DNA of 64,000 nucleotides, taken from NCBI RefSeq assembly GCF_003024605.1, contig NZ_PYJQ01000001.1:281001-345000 (forward strand), in the 5' to 3' direction. The stretch is from Rhizobium sp. JAB6 (lineage in GTDB: Bacteria > Pseudomonadota > Alphaproteobacteria > Rhizobiales > Rhizobiaceae). The position numbers and the translations under genes are program-made. The notes beneath the pieces were generated by a model that saw only the letters and a program-made list of their open reading frames with translations, was not told where the DNA came from and ran no database searches. Below are positions 1 to 9,420 of the stretch, one piece after another. The first letter of the stretch is position 1. Each line of letters begins with the position of its first letter.

Positions 1-571
1 CAGGCTTTCGAGGAACTTCTTTTTTCGCGATTTCCTGCATTCGGAAATATCGGATTTCTATCGCATTCCCAATATTCCGGAGGATCCCGATCTGGCGATC
101 GAGACGGGCCGCAGGCTCTGCGAGGAATTGCTGGAGCCGCTGGAAGCGACCTTTGGCCGGCTGCATATCCGCTCAGGTTATCGCTCACCCGAGGTCAACG
201 CCTTCGGTAACAGGAACGGACTGAATTGCTCGACCAATCCGCACACTGCCGCGCATCACATCTGGGATATGCGCGATCTCGACGGCTGCATGGGGGCTGC
301 AGTCTGTATCGTCGTGCCATGGCTGATCGATCGTCACCGCCATGAGGGCGACTGGCAGAAGCTCGCCTGGTGGATCCACGATCATCTGCCCTATGCCTCG
401 CTCTGCTTCTTCCCGAAGCTCTGGGCCTTCAACATCCAATGGCACGAGCGGCCGATGCGGACCATCCAGAGCTATGTCAGCCCGCGCGGCATGCTGACGA
501 AGCCCGGCATGGCGAACTGGGACGGTGATCATGCAGCCCATTATGAGGGCTTTCCCAAGCTCAAAAGCTGA
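1..571 (+). CDS. M15-like peptidase-related protein (5' end missing)
   Basis: The frame is open from the left edge to the TGA at 569-571, so the N-terminus lies outside the window. The visible C-terminal part of about 190 residues holds SGYRSPEVN followed by HHIWDMRD and a hydrophobic VCIVVPWL stretch. The SGYRSP..N and H.WD..D pattern resembles the D-Ala-D-Ala carboxypeptidase/M15 zinc-peptidase fold, in which His and Asp residues bind zinc. Whether it is catalytic cannot be judged from this part. It converges with the acetyltransferase gene, and the two 3' ends overlap by 11 bases. Confidence 0.6.
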   Translation, partial: RLSRNFFFRDFLHSEISDFYRIPNIPEDPDLAIETGRRLCEELLEPLEATFGRLHIRSGYRSPEVNAFGNRNGLNCSTNPHTAAHHIWDMRDLDGCMGAAVCIVVPWLIDRHRHEGDWQKLAWWIHDHLPYASLCFFPKLWAFNIQWHERPMRTIQSYVSPRGMLTKPGMANWDGDHAAHYEGFPKLKS

Positions 572-1004
572 TGCGATAGCGAATATGCCCGTCGCTTTCG
601 ACATAGGTGTCGTAGAGCTTGCGGGCGGTCGCGTTGCCTTCTTCCGTATGCCAGCAAAGACGAGCCCAGCCGTTCTTCTTGCAAAGGGCAACGAGGTCGT
701 CGAGCAGCGCCCGACCGACGCCGCGGCCGCGAGCGCTTTCATCGACGAACAGGTCTTCCAGATAGCAGTCGGGCGCGCGCACCCATGTGCCCTCATGCGT
801 GAGGCTGAGGGTAAAGCCCTTCACCTCGCCATCGACCTCAGCGACGCGCATGAAGATCGCCGACGCCGGATCGAAGACGCGGCGCCATGTCGCATCGGTA
901 ATGTCGGGCGCGACGGTGACGCCATAGAAGGCGAGATAGCCGTTCCATAGCGCGCGCCAGCGCGCTTCATCTTCGGGTCTGGCGTCTCGGATCGTCACGG
1001 TCAT
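561..1004 (-). CDS. GNAT family N-acetyltransferase
   Basis: 147 residues, starting at the ATG at 1002-1004, which is preceded by an AGAGG-like site. An upstream in-frame extension overlaps the next gene and has shadow-like composition, so it was not used. The N-terminus (VTIRDARPEDEARW) and the acetyl-CoA-binding motif A (LFVDESARGRGVGRALL) are typical of GNAT enzymes, with the Q/RxxGxG/A pyrophosphate loop at RGRGVG. A conserved WHTEEGNATARKLYD segment closes the fold. The acceptor is unknown. It follows an aldo/keto reductase gene 13 bases upstream on the same strand and may be cotranscribed with it. Confidence 0.88.
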   Translation of the reverse strand: MTVTIRDARPEDEARWRALWNGYLAFYGVTVAPDITDATWRRVFDPASAIFMRVAEVDGEVKGFTLSLTHEGTWVRAPDCYLEDLFVDESARGRGVGRALLDDLVALCKKNGWARLCWHTEEGNATARKLYDTYVESDGHIRYRISF

Positions 1005-1017
1005 TGGATTGCCTCTT

Positions 1018-1968
1018 TTATTCGCCGGCTGCATCGAGCAGGCGCATGGCGTCATCGGAAAGCGAAACCTTTGCCGAATTGATGAGCGCGTCGAGCTGGC
1101 TGAGGCTGGTGGCGCTGGCGATCGGGGCTGTGACACCGCGTTTGCGTAAGAGCCAGGCGAGCGCGATTTCTGCGGGCTTCGCGCCGGTTTCGGCGGCGAC
1201 CTTGTCGAGGGCCGCAAGGATGCGCAGGCCCTTGTCGTCGAAATAGGCTGAAACCCGGTTCTCGCGCGCCCGTCCTTCGGTATCGGCCTTGGTGCGGTAC
1301 TTGCCGGTCAGGAAGCCGGCGGCGAGGCTGAAATAGGTGATGACGCCGATCTCTTCCCTAACGCAGAGATCCGCCAGCGGCCCTTCGAAGCTGTCGCGGG
1401 CATAGAGATTGTATTCCGGCTGCAGCACGTCATAGCGCGGCAGGCCGGCCTTGGCGGCAGCATCGAGCGAAGCCTGGAGCTGCGTCGCATCGAGGTTCGA
1501 ACAGCCGACATGGCGGATCTTGCCCTGTTCCTGCAGCTTGGCATAGGCGGCAAGCGACTCCTCATACGGCGTCTCAGGATCCGGCCAGTGCGAGAGATAA
1601 AGGTCGATGTGATCGGTCTGCAGCCGCTTCAGCGAGGCTTCAGCCGCTTCGATGATGTAGCCGGCCTTGAGGCCCTTCTTGCCCGGCCCCATCTCCGATC
1701 CGATCTTGGTGATGATGATGGCCTTGTCGCGCGAAACGCGGCCCTGCTTCAGCCACTTGCCGATGATCTCTTCGGAATCGCCGCCCTTGTTGCCGGGAAC
1801 CCAGCGGGAATAGACATCGGCCGTATCGATCGTGTTGAAGCCGGCGTCGAAGAAGGCGTCGAGCAATGCGTAGGAGGTTTTCTCATCGGCCGTCCAGCCG
1901 AAGACATTGCCGCCGAAAACGATGGGGGCGACAAACAGATCGGTTCGTCCAAGCTTGCGCATGTCCAT
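1018..1968 (-). CDS. Aldo/keto reductase
   Basis: 316 residues from the ATG at 1966-1968, which has a TGGAGTG ribosome site just upstream; an earlier in-frame codon at 1986 lies on top of that site. The protein begins with MRKLGRTDL and carries DTADVYS (Asp and Tyr of the catalytic tetrad), ITKIGS (Lys) and LYLSHWPDPE (His). This is the NAD(P)H-dependent (beta/alpha)8 barrel of the Tas/YajO-like group, acting on aldehydes or ketones in the cytoplasm. The C-terminal NADP-binding part (PIASATSLSQLD) is present and the length is normal. Confidence 0.93.
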   Translation of the reverse strand: MDMRKLGRTDLFVAPIVFGGNVFGWTADEKTSYALLDAFFDAGFNTIDTADVYSRWVPGNKGGDSEEIIGKWLKQGRVSRDKAIIITKIGSEMGPGKKGLKAGYIIEAAEASLKRLQTDHIDLYLSHWPDPETPYEESLAAYAKLQEQGKIRHVGCSNLDATQLQASLDAAAKAGLPRYDVLQPEYNLYARDSFEGPLADLCVREEIGVITYFSLAAGFLTGKYRTKADTEGRARENRVSAYFDDKGLRILAALDKVAAETGAKPAEIALAWLLRKRGVTAPIASATSLSQLDALINSAKVSLSDDAMRLLDAAGE

Positions 1969-2236
1969 GATATCACTCCAAATCACTCGAGAGTCGGGCC
2001 GGCGAAGGATGCCGGAGGAAGAAAAAGGCAGGCTAACGCCGCGAAGAGTGAAATTCCACTAACGATTTCTTTATTCATCGGCGAAGGCCACTTTTGGAAC
2101 GGCGTTGCGCCCGCTGCGGCTGGCGCTTAAGGTCAGCGCCGCTGCTGCGGCGTCGAGTCGCTGGCTCTGCTTTTCAACCTTACTGGCTCCTAGGGCGCGG
2201 TCTGCGCCGTGGATGCGATGCTTCAGGAGAGAGATC

Positions 2237-3223
2237 ATGTTGCGTTTCGGAATTCTGTCGACGGCCAAGATCGGCCGCGAGCTTGTCGTGCCCGCTATCC
2301 AGGATGCTGAAAATTGCGTGGTGACGGCCATCGCCAGCCGCGATCTCGCCCGCGCCCGGCAGATGGCCGATCGCTTCTCCGTGCCGCATGCCTTCGGCTC
2401 CTATGAGGAGATGCTCGCCTCCGACACGATCGATGCCGTCTATATCCCCCTGCCGACCTCTCAGCATGTCGAATGGACGATCAAGGCTGCCGATGCCGGC
2501 AAGCATGTGTTGTGCGAAAAGCCGATCGCTCTCAAGGCGGATGAGATCGACAGTCTGATTGCCGCCCGCGACCGCAACAAGGTTCTGGTGACGGAAGCCT
2601 ATATGGTCACCTATGCGCCGGTCTGGCGGAAGGTCCGCTCGCTGCTCGCCGACGGCGCCATCGGCCGGCTGCGCCACATCCAGGGCGCCTTCACCTATTT
2701 CAACCGCGATGCCGGCAACATGCGCAACATTCCCGCACTTGGCGGCGGTGGCCTGCCCGATATCGGCGTCTACCCGTCCATCAGCACGCGTTTCGTCACC
2801 GGCCGCGAGCCCCTGCGCATCCAGGCGGTGACCGAGCGCGATCCGGAGTTCGGCACCGACATCTACTCCAGCGTCAAGGCAGACTTCGGCGATTTCGAAC
2901 TGACCTTCTACATCTCGACGCAGATGGCCAACCGTCAGGTCATGGTCTTCCACGGTACGGATGGTTTCATCGAGGTGAAATCACCCTTCAATGCCGACCG
3001 TTATGGCGCTGAAGAGCTGGAGCTGACCAACCGCGGCCATTCGGAATCGCAGATTTTCCGCTTTCCCGACAGCCGCCAATACAAGCGTGAGGCGGAGGCC
3101 TTCGCCTCTGCCGCGCTTGGTCAAGGCGCGGAGGTCGTGTCGCTGGAAAGTTCGAAGCTCAACCAAAAGGTCATCGACGCCATCTACCGCGCCAGCGAGA
3201 AGGACGGCTGGGAGCCGGTCTGA
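2237..3223 (+). CDS. Gfo/Idh/MocA family oxidoreductase
   Basis: 328 residues. The ATG at 2237 follows TTCAGGAGAGAGATC, a strong ribosome site; a longer in-frame start at 2105 adds shadow-like residues and was rejected. The N-terminal Rossmann domain starts [11 protein letters not shown]. The family signature EKPIAL holds the conserved Lys, followed by the substrate domain with [11 protein letters not shown], where Asp/Tyr usually takes part in catalysis. It probably oxidises or reduces a sugar or inositol derivative with NAD(P); the substrate cannot be told. It is divergent from the aldo/keto reductase across about 270 non-coding bases. Confidence 0.92.
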   Translation: MLRFGILSTAKIGRELVVPAIQDAENCVVTAIASRDLARARQMADRFSVPHAFGSYEEMLASDTIDAVYIPLPTSQHVEWTIKAADAGKHVLCEKPIALKADEIDSLIAARDRNKVLVTEAYMVTYAPVWRKVRSLLADGAIGRLRHIQGAFTYFNRDAGNMRNIPALGGGGLPDIGVYPSISTRFVTGREPLRIQAVTERDPEFGTDIYSSVKADFGDFELTFYISTQMANRQVMVFHGTDGFIEVKSPFNADRYGAEELELTNRGHSESQIFRFPDSRQYKREAEAFASAALGQGAEVVSLESSKLNQKVIDAIYRASEKDGWEPV

Positions 3224-3231
3224 GAGTTTCC

Positions 3232-3618
3232 TCAGGGGCTCTGCCGGTGGCGGAAGACGAAGCGCGAATAGCCGAAGAAGCTGAACGCCGTCGCCGCCGC
3301 CGAAGACAGGATTAAGGCAATGATGGGCCTGAGCCCCGGCTCGGTCATCAGCAAAGAACTGAAGAGGGCGTAGTTCAGCAGAGCCGAGGTCAGCCCGACC
3401 GAACCGTAGCGGAAACCCTCCGCCGCAAGCGAGCGGTCGGATCGGCCGAAGGTGAAGTTACGGTTGAGTACCCAGGTGGCAAGCAGCGCGCTCGGTATCG
3501 AAATGGCACGGCCGACGAATGGGCCGAAAGGTGTGAACCAGAGCAAGAGATGCAGCACGCCCGCATCGACCACGAAGCCGACACCGCCTGCGATCAGGAA
3601 GCGAAAGAGCTTCTTCAT
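3232..3618 (-). CDS. GtrA family membrane protein
   Basis: 128 residues with four predicted membrane segments. FLIAGGVGFVVDAG at the start and WVLNRNFTFG between helices are the GtrA family signature, and FGYSRFVF near the end is also typical. GtrA-like proteins are thought to help flip or channel polyprenyl-phosphate-linked sugars across the inner membrane. Its start overlaps the end of the upstream GT2 gene by 4 bases (ATGA), so the two are translationally coupled. It converges with the oxidoreductase gene, leaving only 8 bases between stop codons. Confidence 0.9.
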   Translation of the reverse strand: MKKLFRFLIAGGVGFVVDAGVLHLLLWFTPFGPFVGRAISIPSALLATWVLNRNFTFGRSDRSLAAEGFRYGSVGLTSALLNYALFSSLLMTEPGLRPIIALILSSAAATAFSFFGYSRFVFRHRQSP

Positions 3619-4628
3619 GCCGCCTTGGCCCTTTTCTTCCGGCTTGGCGGCTTGTCAATCTCAGCCATGTAAACCGTCCTGTCATCGCCGCTTTCCCCGG
3701 AGGAGGGCTTGGGCAGGCTCATATAGTGGATGCGCAGCTGTTCGGCGCGGGCGCGCGCCACGGAATCCAGAATGATGCCGGCCGTAAACAGCATGAAGGC
3801 GATCATTGTGAGCGCCAGCGAGAGCATCCAGCTCGGCATGCGCAAGACCCGCCCGGTTTCGAAATACTCGATGAAGACCGGGATGGAGAAGCCGATGCTG
3901 AGCTCGATGGCGACGGCGCTCAGAACGCCGAAAAAGGCGAAAGGCCGCGTTTCCTTCATCAGCATCGCGAACATCCAGAGAATCCTGCCACCGTCGCGGA
4001 AGGTGGAAAGCTTCGAATGCGAGCCTTCCGGCCGCCGTCCGTAATCGAGTTCCAGCTCGCTGACGGGCAGTTTCAGCCTGGAGGCATGCACCGACATTTC
4101 CGTCTCGATCTCGAAGCCGCCCGACACCGCGGGGAAGCTCTTGACGAAGCGGCGCGAGAAGCAGCGGTAGCCGGAAAAGATATCGGTGAAATCGGCCCCG
4201 AAGATGCCGCGATAAAGCCAATTGAAGATGCGGTTGCCAAAGGCGTGGCCCTGCCGGCCGGCGTCGTTGTGAACGTTGCGGCGGGTGCCGACGACCATGT
4301 CGGATCCCTCGGTCAGCAGCGTGCGGATCAGCTCTTCGCCGTCTTCGGGCGCATAGGTGCCGTCGCCGTCGGCCATCAGGTAGATGTCGGCTTCGATATC
4401 GGCGAACATGCGGCGCACCACATGTCCCTTGCCCTGCCGGCGTTCGCGCACGACAGTCGCGCCGGCAAGCATGGCATGCAGCGCGGTGCCGTCGGTCGAA
4501 TTATTGTCATAGACATAGATCGCAGCCTGCGGCAGCGCCTTGCGGAAGCCGCGCACGACCTCGCCGATTGTTGCGGCTTCATTGTAACAAGGCAGGAGGA
4601 CGGCGATGTTCAGCTTCTCATTCCACAT
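3615..4628 (-). CDS. GT2 family glycosyltransferase, polyprenyl-phosphate sugar synthase type
   Basis: 337 residues. The catalytic domain opens with AVLLPCYNEAATIGEVV, holds YDNNSTDGT and the DGDGTYAPED metal-binding DxD region, and continues with IFSGYRCFSRRF, as in dolichol-phosphate-mannose/GtrB enzymes. Two membrane segments follow (about residues 228-285), then a charged Lys/Arg-rich tail. Such enzymes load a sugar from UDP- or GDP-sugar onto polyprenyl phosphate on the cytoplasmic face. It is coupled to the GtrA-like gene by a 4-base overlap and is divergent from the large GT-C-like gene at 4867, which suggests a three-part lipid-linked glycosylation system. Confidence 0.9.
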   Translation of the reverse strand: MWNEKLNIAVLLPCYNEAATIGEVVRGFRKALPQAAIYVYDNNSTDGTALHAMLAGATVVRERRQGKGHVVRRMFADIEADIYLMADGDGTYAPEDGEELIRTLLTEGSDMVVGTRRNVHNDAGRQGHAFGNRIFNWLYRGIFGADFTDIFSGYRCFSRRFVKSFPAVSGGFEIETEMSVHASRLKLPVSELELDYGRRPEGSHSKLSTFRDGGRILWMFAMLMKETRPFAFFGVLSAVAIELSIGFSIPVFIEYFETGRVLRMPSWMLSLALTMIAFMLFTAGIILDSVARARAEQLRIHYMSLPKPSSGESGDDRTVYMAEIDKPPSRKKRAKAA

Positions 4629-4866
4629 GGTCTTGGCCGGTTGCTGCGTGTGAAGTCAAGTCGAGGCCCGATGGACGATCCGGACGAGAGCTTATCCCGC
4701 TGGCTGTTAATAAGACCCTATGGCTGCCAAATAAAAAAGGCGGGATACCGGCGCTGCGAAAAACATTCTCGTGATGAACGCGGTCGTAGGCATGGGCTTT
4801 ACTTTTTTTTGATCGGCAACCGTTAGCGTATCGCCGGACTATCCTTCCAACACGGGGTTTATCGAG

Positions 4867-6705
4867 ATGGCGCAAACGCTGGCAATGCCGCCCGAGGCAG
4901 CCGGAACGGCAGAGAAGAAGGCGCCTCTGGGCTGGTCTCATCCTGCTCTCGCTGCTCTCGTCTATGCCGCCATCGTCATCGTCGCACAGCTCATCATTCA
5001 TCGTAACCTCGCGGACTATGTCGGGGCCGATAATGATGACGCCATGCGTCTTGTCGAAGTGCGCGATTTTCTCGCCGGCCAGGGTTGGTTCGACATGATG
5101 CAGTATCGTCTCGGCCTTGCGGGCGGGACGCTGATGCACTGGTCGCGCTTTATCGATCTGCCGATTGCAAGCCTCATTCTCTTCTTCCGGATGTTCCTTT
5201 CACCCGAAGGCGCCGAAGCGGCGGCACTGACCGTCTGGCCGTTGATGCTCGTCCTGCCGCTGATATTTTTCATGGGCCTTGCGGGCAGGCGCGTTGCCGG
5301 CGTGGAAGGCATGCATTTCTCGCTGATCCTGACGGCGTTGTTTATCTTGCTTTCGCCCCGCTTCGTGCCGGGCTCCATCGATCATGACAATGTCCAGCTC
5401 GGTCTAGTTGCCCTCACCGTGGCAATGCTGGTCGATGAAAACTATCGCCCTCGCAATTTCGCCATTGCGGCCGTCGCCCTTGCCGTCCAGCTCGGTATCG
5501 GCGCGGAGACAACGCCCTTCGTCGCCGTCGCCTGCATGTCGGTTGCCTGTTTGTGGGCGTGGAAAGGCGAGATTTTCGCACCGGCAGCAAAGGCTTTTTC
5601 GCTGACCCTGGCGGTTGCCGTCAGCGCCGCCTTTTTTTCGCTGGTGCCGCCGCGCCTTTATTCGATGGTCACATGCGACAATCTCTCGCTCGGCTTTTAC
5701 GGCATCACCAGCGCCGGCTGCGTCGGGCTTCTCCTGTCGTCTCTCTTTGCCAGCCGTCTCTCCCGACCCCGGCGCATTGCAATTCTCGTGGTCAACGGTG
5801 CATTCGTGTTGGCGACGACGGTGGCCCTCGCACCACAGTGCCTGCGCAATCCGCTTTCCGATCTGGACCCCATGCTGATTGACCTGTGGCTTAGCAGAGT
5901 GACCGAGGCGCAATCGATCTTTTCCGTGGCTCACCACCAGCCCGATACGCTCGGGGCTTTCTATGCGACGGGCCTCCTGGCGATGCTCATTTGCGCGGTT
6001 CGTATCCTGCGGGGTAATCGCGCCAGCCTCCATGCAATGCTGCTGGCTCTGATTGCGATCAATTGGATGATTACGCTGGTGCAGGTGCGCGGCGCAGAAT
6101 TTGCCAATCTCCTGGCCATACCGCCATTGGCATTGGCGATTGCCGAACTGCGAAAAAACTACATGGCCGATCCCAAAAATCTGCGCTCGGTCCTGCTCTA
6201 CGCGGGGACGCTATTGGCCTCGGTCCCAGCCGTTTGGGCCGTGGCCGGCACGCTTGCAACCAAGGGGGGCGTCGATGGTTTTATAGCCGCGGCACCGGTC
6301 AAGGCGGAGGAGACTGCCAACTGTGCCTCCAGGCAGGCCCTGGCGCCGATCGCGGATCTTGAGCCGGGGGTGGTCGCCGCAGCCTCCAACATGGGAGCGC
6401 CGATTTTGCGCTTCACGCCCCATCGAACCCTCTCCGGCCCCTATCATCGCGATCCGGACGGAATGATGGCCGAGCTGCTTATCGGCCTTGCGGAGCCGCA
6501 ACAGGCGGAATCGCTTCTGCATGGGGCAAAGGTGACGATTGTCGCCTTCTGCAAGGGCGATCCGCAGGTGGAGCTTGTGAGCGAACGGGCGCCGAACGGG
6601 CTTTACGCGCAGCTGACTGCCGGGCATGTCCCGGCTTATCTGGAGCCCATTGCGGCGCCGGCGGAATCGGATGTGAAGTTTTTTCGCGTCAAGCCGCAGG
6701 GGTGA
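4867..6705 (+). CDS. Large polytopic membrane protein, GT-C-like glycosyltransferase
   Basis: 612 residues with roughly 10-12 hydrophobic helices in the first 480 residues and a soluble C-terminal domain. The first periplasmic loop holds DNDDAMRLVEVRDFL (residues 55-69), an acidic-pair motif where GT-C enzymes (STT3, ArnT, PMT types) carry their catalytic Asp, and MHWSR soon after. RFVPGSIDHDNVQ adds a second acidic loop. The protein probably moves a lipid-linked sugar onto an acceptor on the outer face, fed by the divergent GT2/GtrA pair. Neither sugar nor acceptor can be named, and family assignment rests on topology and loop motif only. Confidence 0.7.
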   Translation: MAQTLAMPPEAAGTAEKKAPLGWSHPALAALVYAAIVIVAQLIIHRNLADYVGADNDDAMRLVEVRDFLAGQGWFDMMQYRLGLAGGTLMHWSRFIDLPIASLILFFRMFLSPEGAEAAALTVWPLMLVLPLIFFMGLAGRRVAGVEGMHFSLILTALFILLSPRFVPGSIDHDNVQLGLVALTVAMLVDENYRPRNFAIAAVALAVQLGIGAETTPFVAVACMSVACLWAWKGEIFAPAAKAFSLTLAVAVSAAFFSLVPPRLYSMVTCDNLSLGFYGITSAGCVGLLLSSLFASRLSRPRRIAILVVNGAFVLATTVALAPQCLRNPLSDLDPMLIDLWLSRVTEAQSIFSVAHHQPDTLGAFYATGLLAMLICAVRILRGNRASLHAMLLALIAINWMITLVQVRGAEFANLLAIPPLALAIAELRKNYMADPKNLRSVLLYAGTLLASVPAVWAVAGTLATKGGVDGFIAAAPVKAEETANCASRQALAPIADLEPGVVAAASNMGAPILRFTPHRTLSGPYHRDPDGMMAELLIGLAEPQQAESLLHGAKVTIVAFCKGDPQVELVSERAPNGLYAQLTAGHVPAYLEPIAAPAESDVKFFRVKPQG

Positions 6706-6764
6706 AGTGGAGCCGTTCAGCTCCGCGCGGGATCTCCGAACCGCCCGCTACACGCACTTTCCCG

Positions 6765-7001
6765 CTACTGCCTCTGGGCTCGGCGCTGCTCCAGCACATC
6801 AGCCGTGATGAGATAGCCGATAAAGCCGAGATTGTAGCCGCCGAGTGCGATGAACAGGGTCGTCAGCGGCGGCGGAACGATGGATATTGCCACAGCCGCC
6901 ATGAAGGCGATGCTCACCAGCGCCGCGCCGAGAAGGGCGCTGATCGTCGAGCGCTGCAGGCCGGCGGCAATTCCGATGATCGTGGCGGTCGCGAATATCA
7001 T
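6765..7001 (-). CDS. Small two-helix membrane protein, unknown function
   Basis: 78 residues. Two or three hydrophobic segments (IIGIAAGLQ.., ALVSIAFMAAVAISIV, LFIALGGYNLGFIGYLI) are followed by a charged tail EQRRAQRQ. The start ATG at 6999-7001 has AGAGGA about nine bases upstream. The hydrophobic pattern and ribosome site argue for a true gene, but I do not recognise the family. It is divergent from xseA. Confidence 0.6.
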   Translation of the reverse strand: MIFATATIIGIAAGLQRSTISALLGAALVSIAFMAAVAISIVPPPLTTLFIALGGYNLGFIGYLITADVLEQRRAQRQ

Positions 7002-7138
7002 CGCTCCATATCCTCTTTACCAAGAACCAGTTTGCACAGGTTTACGCGCGGATGGCTAAGAAAGGCTTTGTCAGCAGGGTTAACGCTTGATGAAGCAATA
7101 GGCTCCGCATTTTCCGTGACATCGGCTAGAAAGAAGTC

Positions 7139-8758
7139 ATGAGCAGCTTTTTTGAGAATGATTCGCCCTCGAACCTGACGGAATATTCCGTCTCGGAATT
7201 GTCCGGATCGATCAAGCGCACGGTCGAAAATGCGTTCGACCAGGTGCGCGTGCGCGGGGAAATTTCCGGCTATCGCGGGCCGCATTCTTCCGGCCATGCC
7301 TATTTCTCGCTGAAGGATGATCGCGCCCGCATCGACGCGGTGATCTGGAAAGGCACATTTTCCAAGCTCAAATTCCGCCCTGAAGAGGGAATGGAGGTCA
7401 TCGCGACCGGCAAGGTGACGACCTTTCCCGGCTCGTCGAAATACCAGATCGTCATCGAGACATTGGAGCCGGCTGGCGCGGGCGCGCTGATGGCGCTTTT
7501 GGAAGAGCGCAAGCGCAAGCTCGGCGCCGAAGGCCTCTTCGATCCCGAGCGCAAGCGCAGGCTGCCCTTCATGCCCAAGGTGATCGGCGTCGTTACCTCG
7601 CCGACCGGTGCCGTCATTCGCGATATCCTGCATCGCATCTCCGATCGTTTTCCCGTGCACGTGCTGGTCTGGCCTGTAAAAGTGCAGGGCGAGGGCTCCG
7701 GCGACGAAGTGGCGAACGCCATACGCGGCTTCAACGAATTTGCCCACGGCGGCCCCATTCCGCGCCCCGATGTGCTGATCGTCGCGCGCGGCGGCGGGAG
7801 TCTTGAGGATCTCTGGAGCTTCAATGACGAGGCCGTGGTGCGCGCCGCCGCCGCGAGCGAGATTCCGCTGATCTCGGCCGTCGGTCACGAGACCGACTGG
7901 ACCTTGATAGACTACGCCGCCGACGTGCGCGCCCCGACACCGACGGGTGCGGCCGAAATGGCCGTTCCGGTCAAGGCTGAACTGGAGGCGCAGCTTGCAA
8001 GCCTTGCCGCCCGGCTGCAGGGCGGAATGACGAGACAGATGGATCAGCGGCGGCAGGCGGTGCGCGCTCTGCTGCGTGCCCTGCCTTCGCTCGACCAGAT
8101 TCTCGCTTTGCCGCGTCGCCGCTTCGATGAGGCAGCAGCCGGCCTTGGCCGCGGACTGGAGTTGAACACGCTGAACAAGCGCCGCTCCTTCGAGCGCACG
8201 GCCTCGCATCTCCGACCCGATATTCTGTCAAACCGTATCGCCGAGCGCCGACAGCAATTAAGCGAACGGATGACCCGCGCCGAGCGGACCATCGAGCGCA
8301 TGCTCGACCGGTCTCGTGCCCGTATCGAGCGAGCCGATGCCGTTTTTGCCACGTTGCCGTCGCGCCTCGAAGCGCAGACGGGCAGGGCGCGCGATCGCCT
8401 CGGCAATCTCGTCCGCCATGCCGATACCGCCATCCGCCATCAGTTGACCCGGGCGCGCAGCGAGCTTACGGCGCAGGAGCGTATCCTGCAGTCGCTCTCC
8501 TACAAGAACGTCCTGAAGCGCGGATACGCCGTGATTCGCGACGAGGATGGCCGCCCGGTTTCGCTGGCGGCAGCGCTTTCCACCGGTGCTGCGATCTCGA
8601 TCGAGTTCGCGGACGGCCGCATCGGTGCGGTTACAGGCGATGATCCTATCACGCCGTCTCCATCCACGCCGCTCTCGAGCACTGCGCCCTCGAAGAAGCG
8701 CGTCAGCAAGCCGGCAGAGCCCGCCGCCGCTCCACCGAAGCAGGGAAGCCTATTCTGA
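7139..8758 (+). CDS. xseA: Exodeoxyribonuclease VII large subunit
   Basis: 539 residues. An N-terminal OB-fold (about residues 10-110, [16 protein letters not shown] and [10 protein letters not shown]) is followed by the catalytic core with [27 protein letters not shown] and [23 protein letters not shown], all diagnostic of XseA. A long Arg/Gln-rich coiled-coil region (about 280-440) precedes a Pro/Ser-rich tail. It degrades single-stranded DNA with the small subunit XseB, which is not in this window. The stop codon overlaps the start of the next gene by one base (TGATG). Confidence 0.97.
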   Translation: MSSFFENDSPSNLTEYSVSELSGSIKRTVENAFDQVRVRGEISGYRGPHSSGHAYFSLKDDRARIDAVIWKGTFSKLKFRPEEGMEVIATGKVTTFPGSSKYQIVIETLEPAGAGALMALLEERKRKLGAEGLFDPERKRRLPFMPKVIGVVTSPTGAVIRDILHRISDRFPVHVLVWPVKVQGEGSGDEVANAIRGFNEFAHGGPIPRPDVLIVARGGGSLEDLWSFNDEAVVRAAAASEIPLISAVGHETDWTLIDYAADVRAPTPTGAAEMAVPVKAELEAQLASLAARLQGGMTRQMDQRRQAVRALLRALPSLDQILALPRRRFDEAAAGLGRGLELNTLNKRRSFERTASHLRPDILSNRIAERRQQLSERMTRAERTIERMLDRSRARIERADAVFATLPSRLEAQTGRARDRLGNLVRHADTAIRHQLTRARSELTAQERILQSLSYKNVLKRGYAVIRDEDGRPVSLAAALSTGAAISIEFADGRIGAVTGDDPITPSPSTPLSSTAPSKKRVSKPAEPAAAPPKQGSLF

Positions 8759-9348
8759 TGCGTATCCTGCTGGTGCTGGCTCATCCGCTGGAAGACAGCT
8801 TTGCCGCCGCGGTGGTAAAGCTTGCGCACGAAACACTCGTTGCGGGCGGCCATGAGGTCAATCTGCTCGATCTTTATCGCGAGGGCTTCGACCCGCGCCT
8901 GTCCGAAGCCGAACGGCGCGGCTATTTCGACCAGCCCTATGATACGTCAGGCGTCGACAATATCGTCGCGCAGATGCGTCAGGCGGAAGGCCTGATCCTG
9001 GTGTTTCCGCAATGGTGGTTCAATTTCCCGGCGATCCTCAAGGGCTTCTTCGATCGCGCCTTTGCGCCCGGCGTCGCCTTCACCCATGATCCGGCCGGCG
9101 GCCGAATTGTGCCGAAGCTCACCAATATCCGCCTGTTCTGGGCGTTGACGACAACGGGGTCGCCCTGGTGGATCGTGCATCTCTACATGGGCAATCCGGT
9201 GCGGCGCCTGCTAAAGCGCGGCATTGCCGCCTTCTGCGCCAAGCGGCTGAATTTCCGAATGCTGGCGCTGCATGACATGGACCGCGTGACCGAAGCCGGA
9301 CGCAAGGCGCATCTCGAGCGTGTCAAGCGAGCGCTGGCGACGATCTGA
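8758..9348 (+). CDS. NAD(P)H:quinone oxidoreductase-like flavoprotein
   Basis: 196 residues of flavodoxin-like fold. The start LLVLAHPLEDSF is the FMN/FAD-binding first strand of the NQO1/MdaB/KefF group, and FPQWWFNFPAILKGFFDR is the family's central signature. It probably carries out two-electron reduction of quinones or similar electrophiles with NAD(P)H in the cytoplasm. It is translationally coupled to xseA by a one-base stop/start overlap. No membrane segment or signal peptide is visible. Confidence 0.9.
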   Translation: MRILLVLAHPLEDSFAAAVVKLAHETLVAGGHEVNLLDLYREGFDPRLSEAERRGYFDQPYDTSGVDNIVAQMRQAEGLILVFPQWWFNFPAILKGFFDRAFAPGVAFTHDPAGGRIVPKLTNIRLFWALTTTGSPWWIVHLYMGNPVRRLLKRGIAAFCAKRLNFRMLALHDMDRVTEAGRKAHLERVKRALATI

Positions 9349-9368
9349 TCTCACGATTTTCGAAAAAT

Positions 9369-9394
9369 ATGCCGCGGCAGAGATACCGCGGCAT
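9369..9394. terminator. Stem-loop between convergent genes
   Basis: Perfect 9-base arms ATGCCGCGG and CCGCGGCAT enclose an 8-base loop. Read on the minus strand the stem is followed by ATATTTTTC, so it could end transcription from the aminopeptidase side; on the plus strand it would follow the oxidoreductase gene. Confidence 0.65.
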
Positions 9395-9420
9395 GATTGC
9401 ATTCGAATATCCGAACTTGG

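Noticed and set aside
2122..2140. Hairpin GGCGCT/AGCGCC upstream of the Gfo/Idh/MocA gene
   Set aside because: Short GC stem without T run or conserved position; expected by chance in GC-rich DNA.
6998..8209. A 403-codon open frame on the minus strand
   Set aside because: It is antisense to xseA, has no recognisable domain, and overlaps the small membrane-protein gene.
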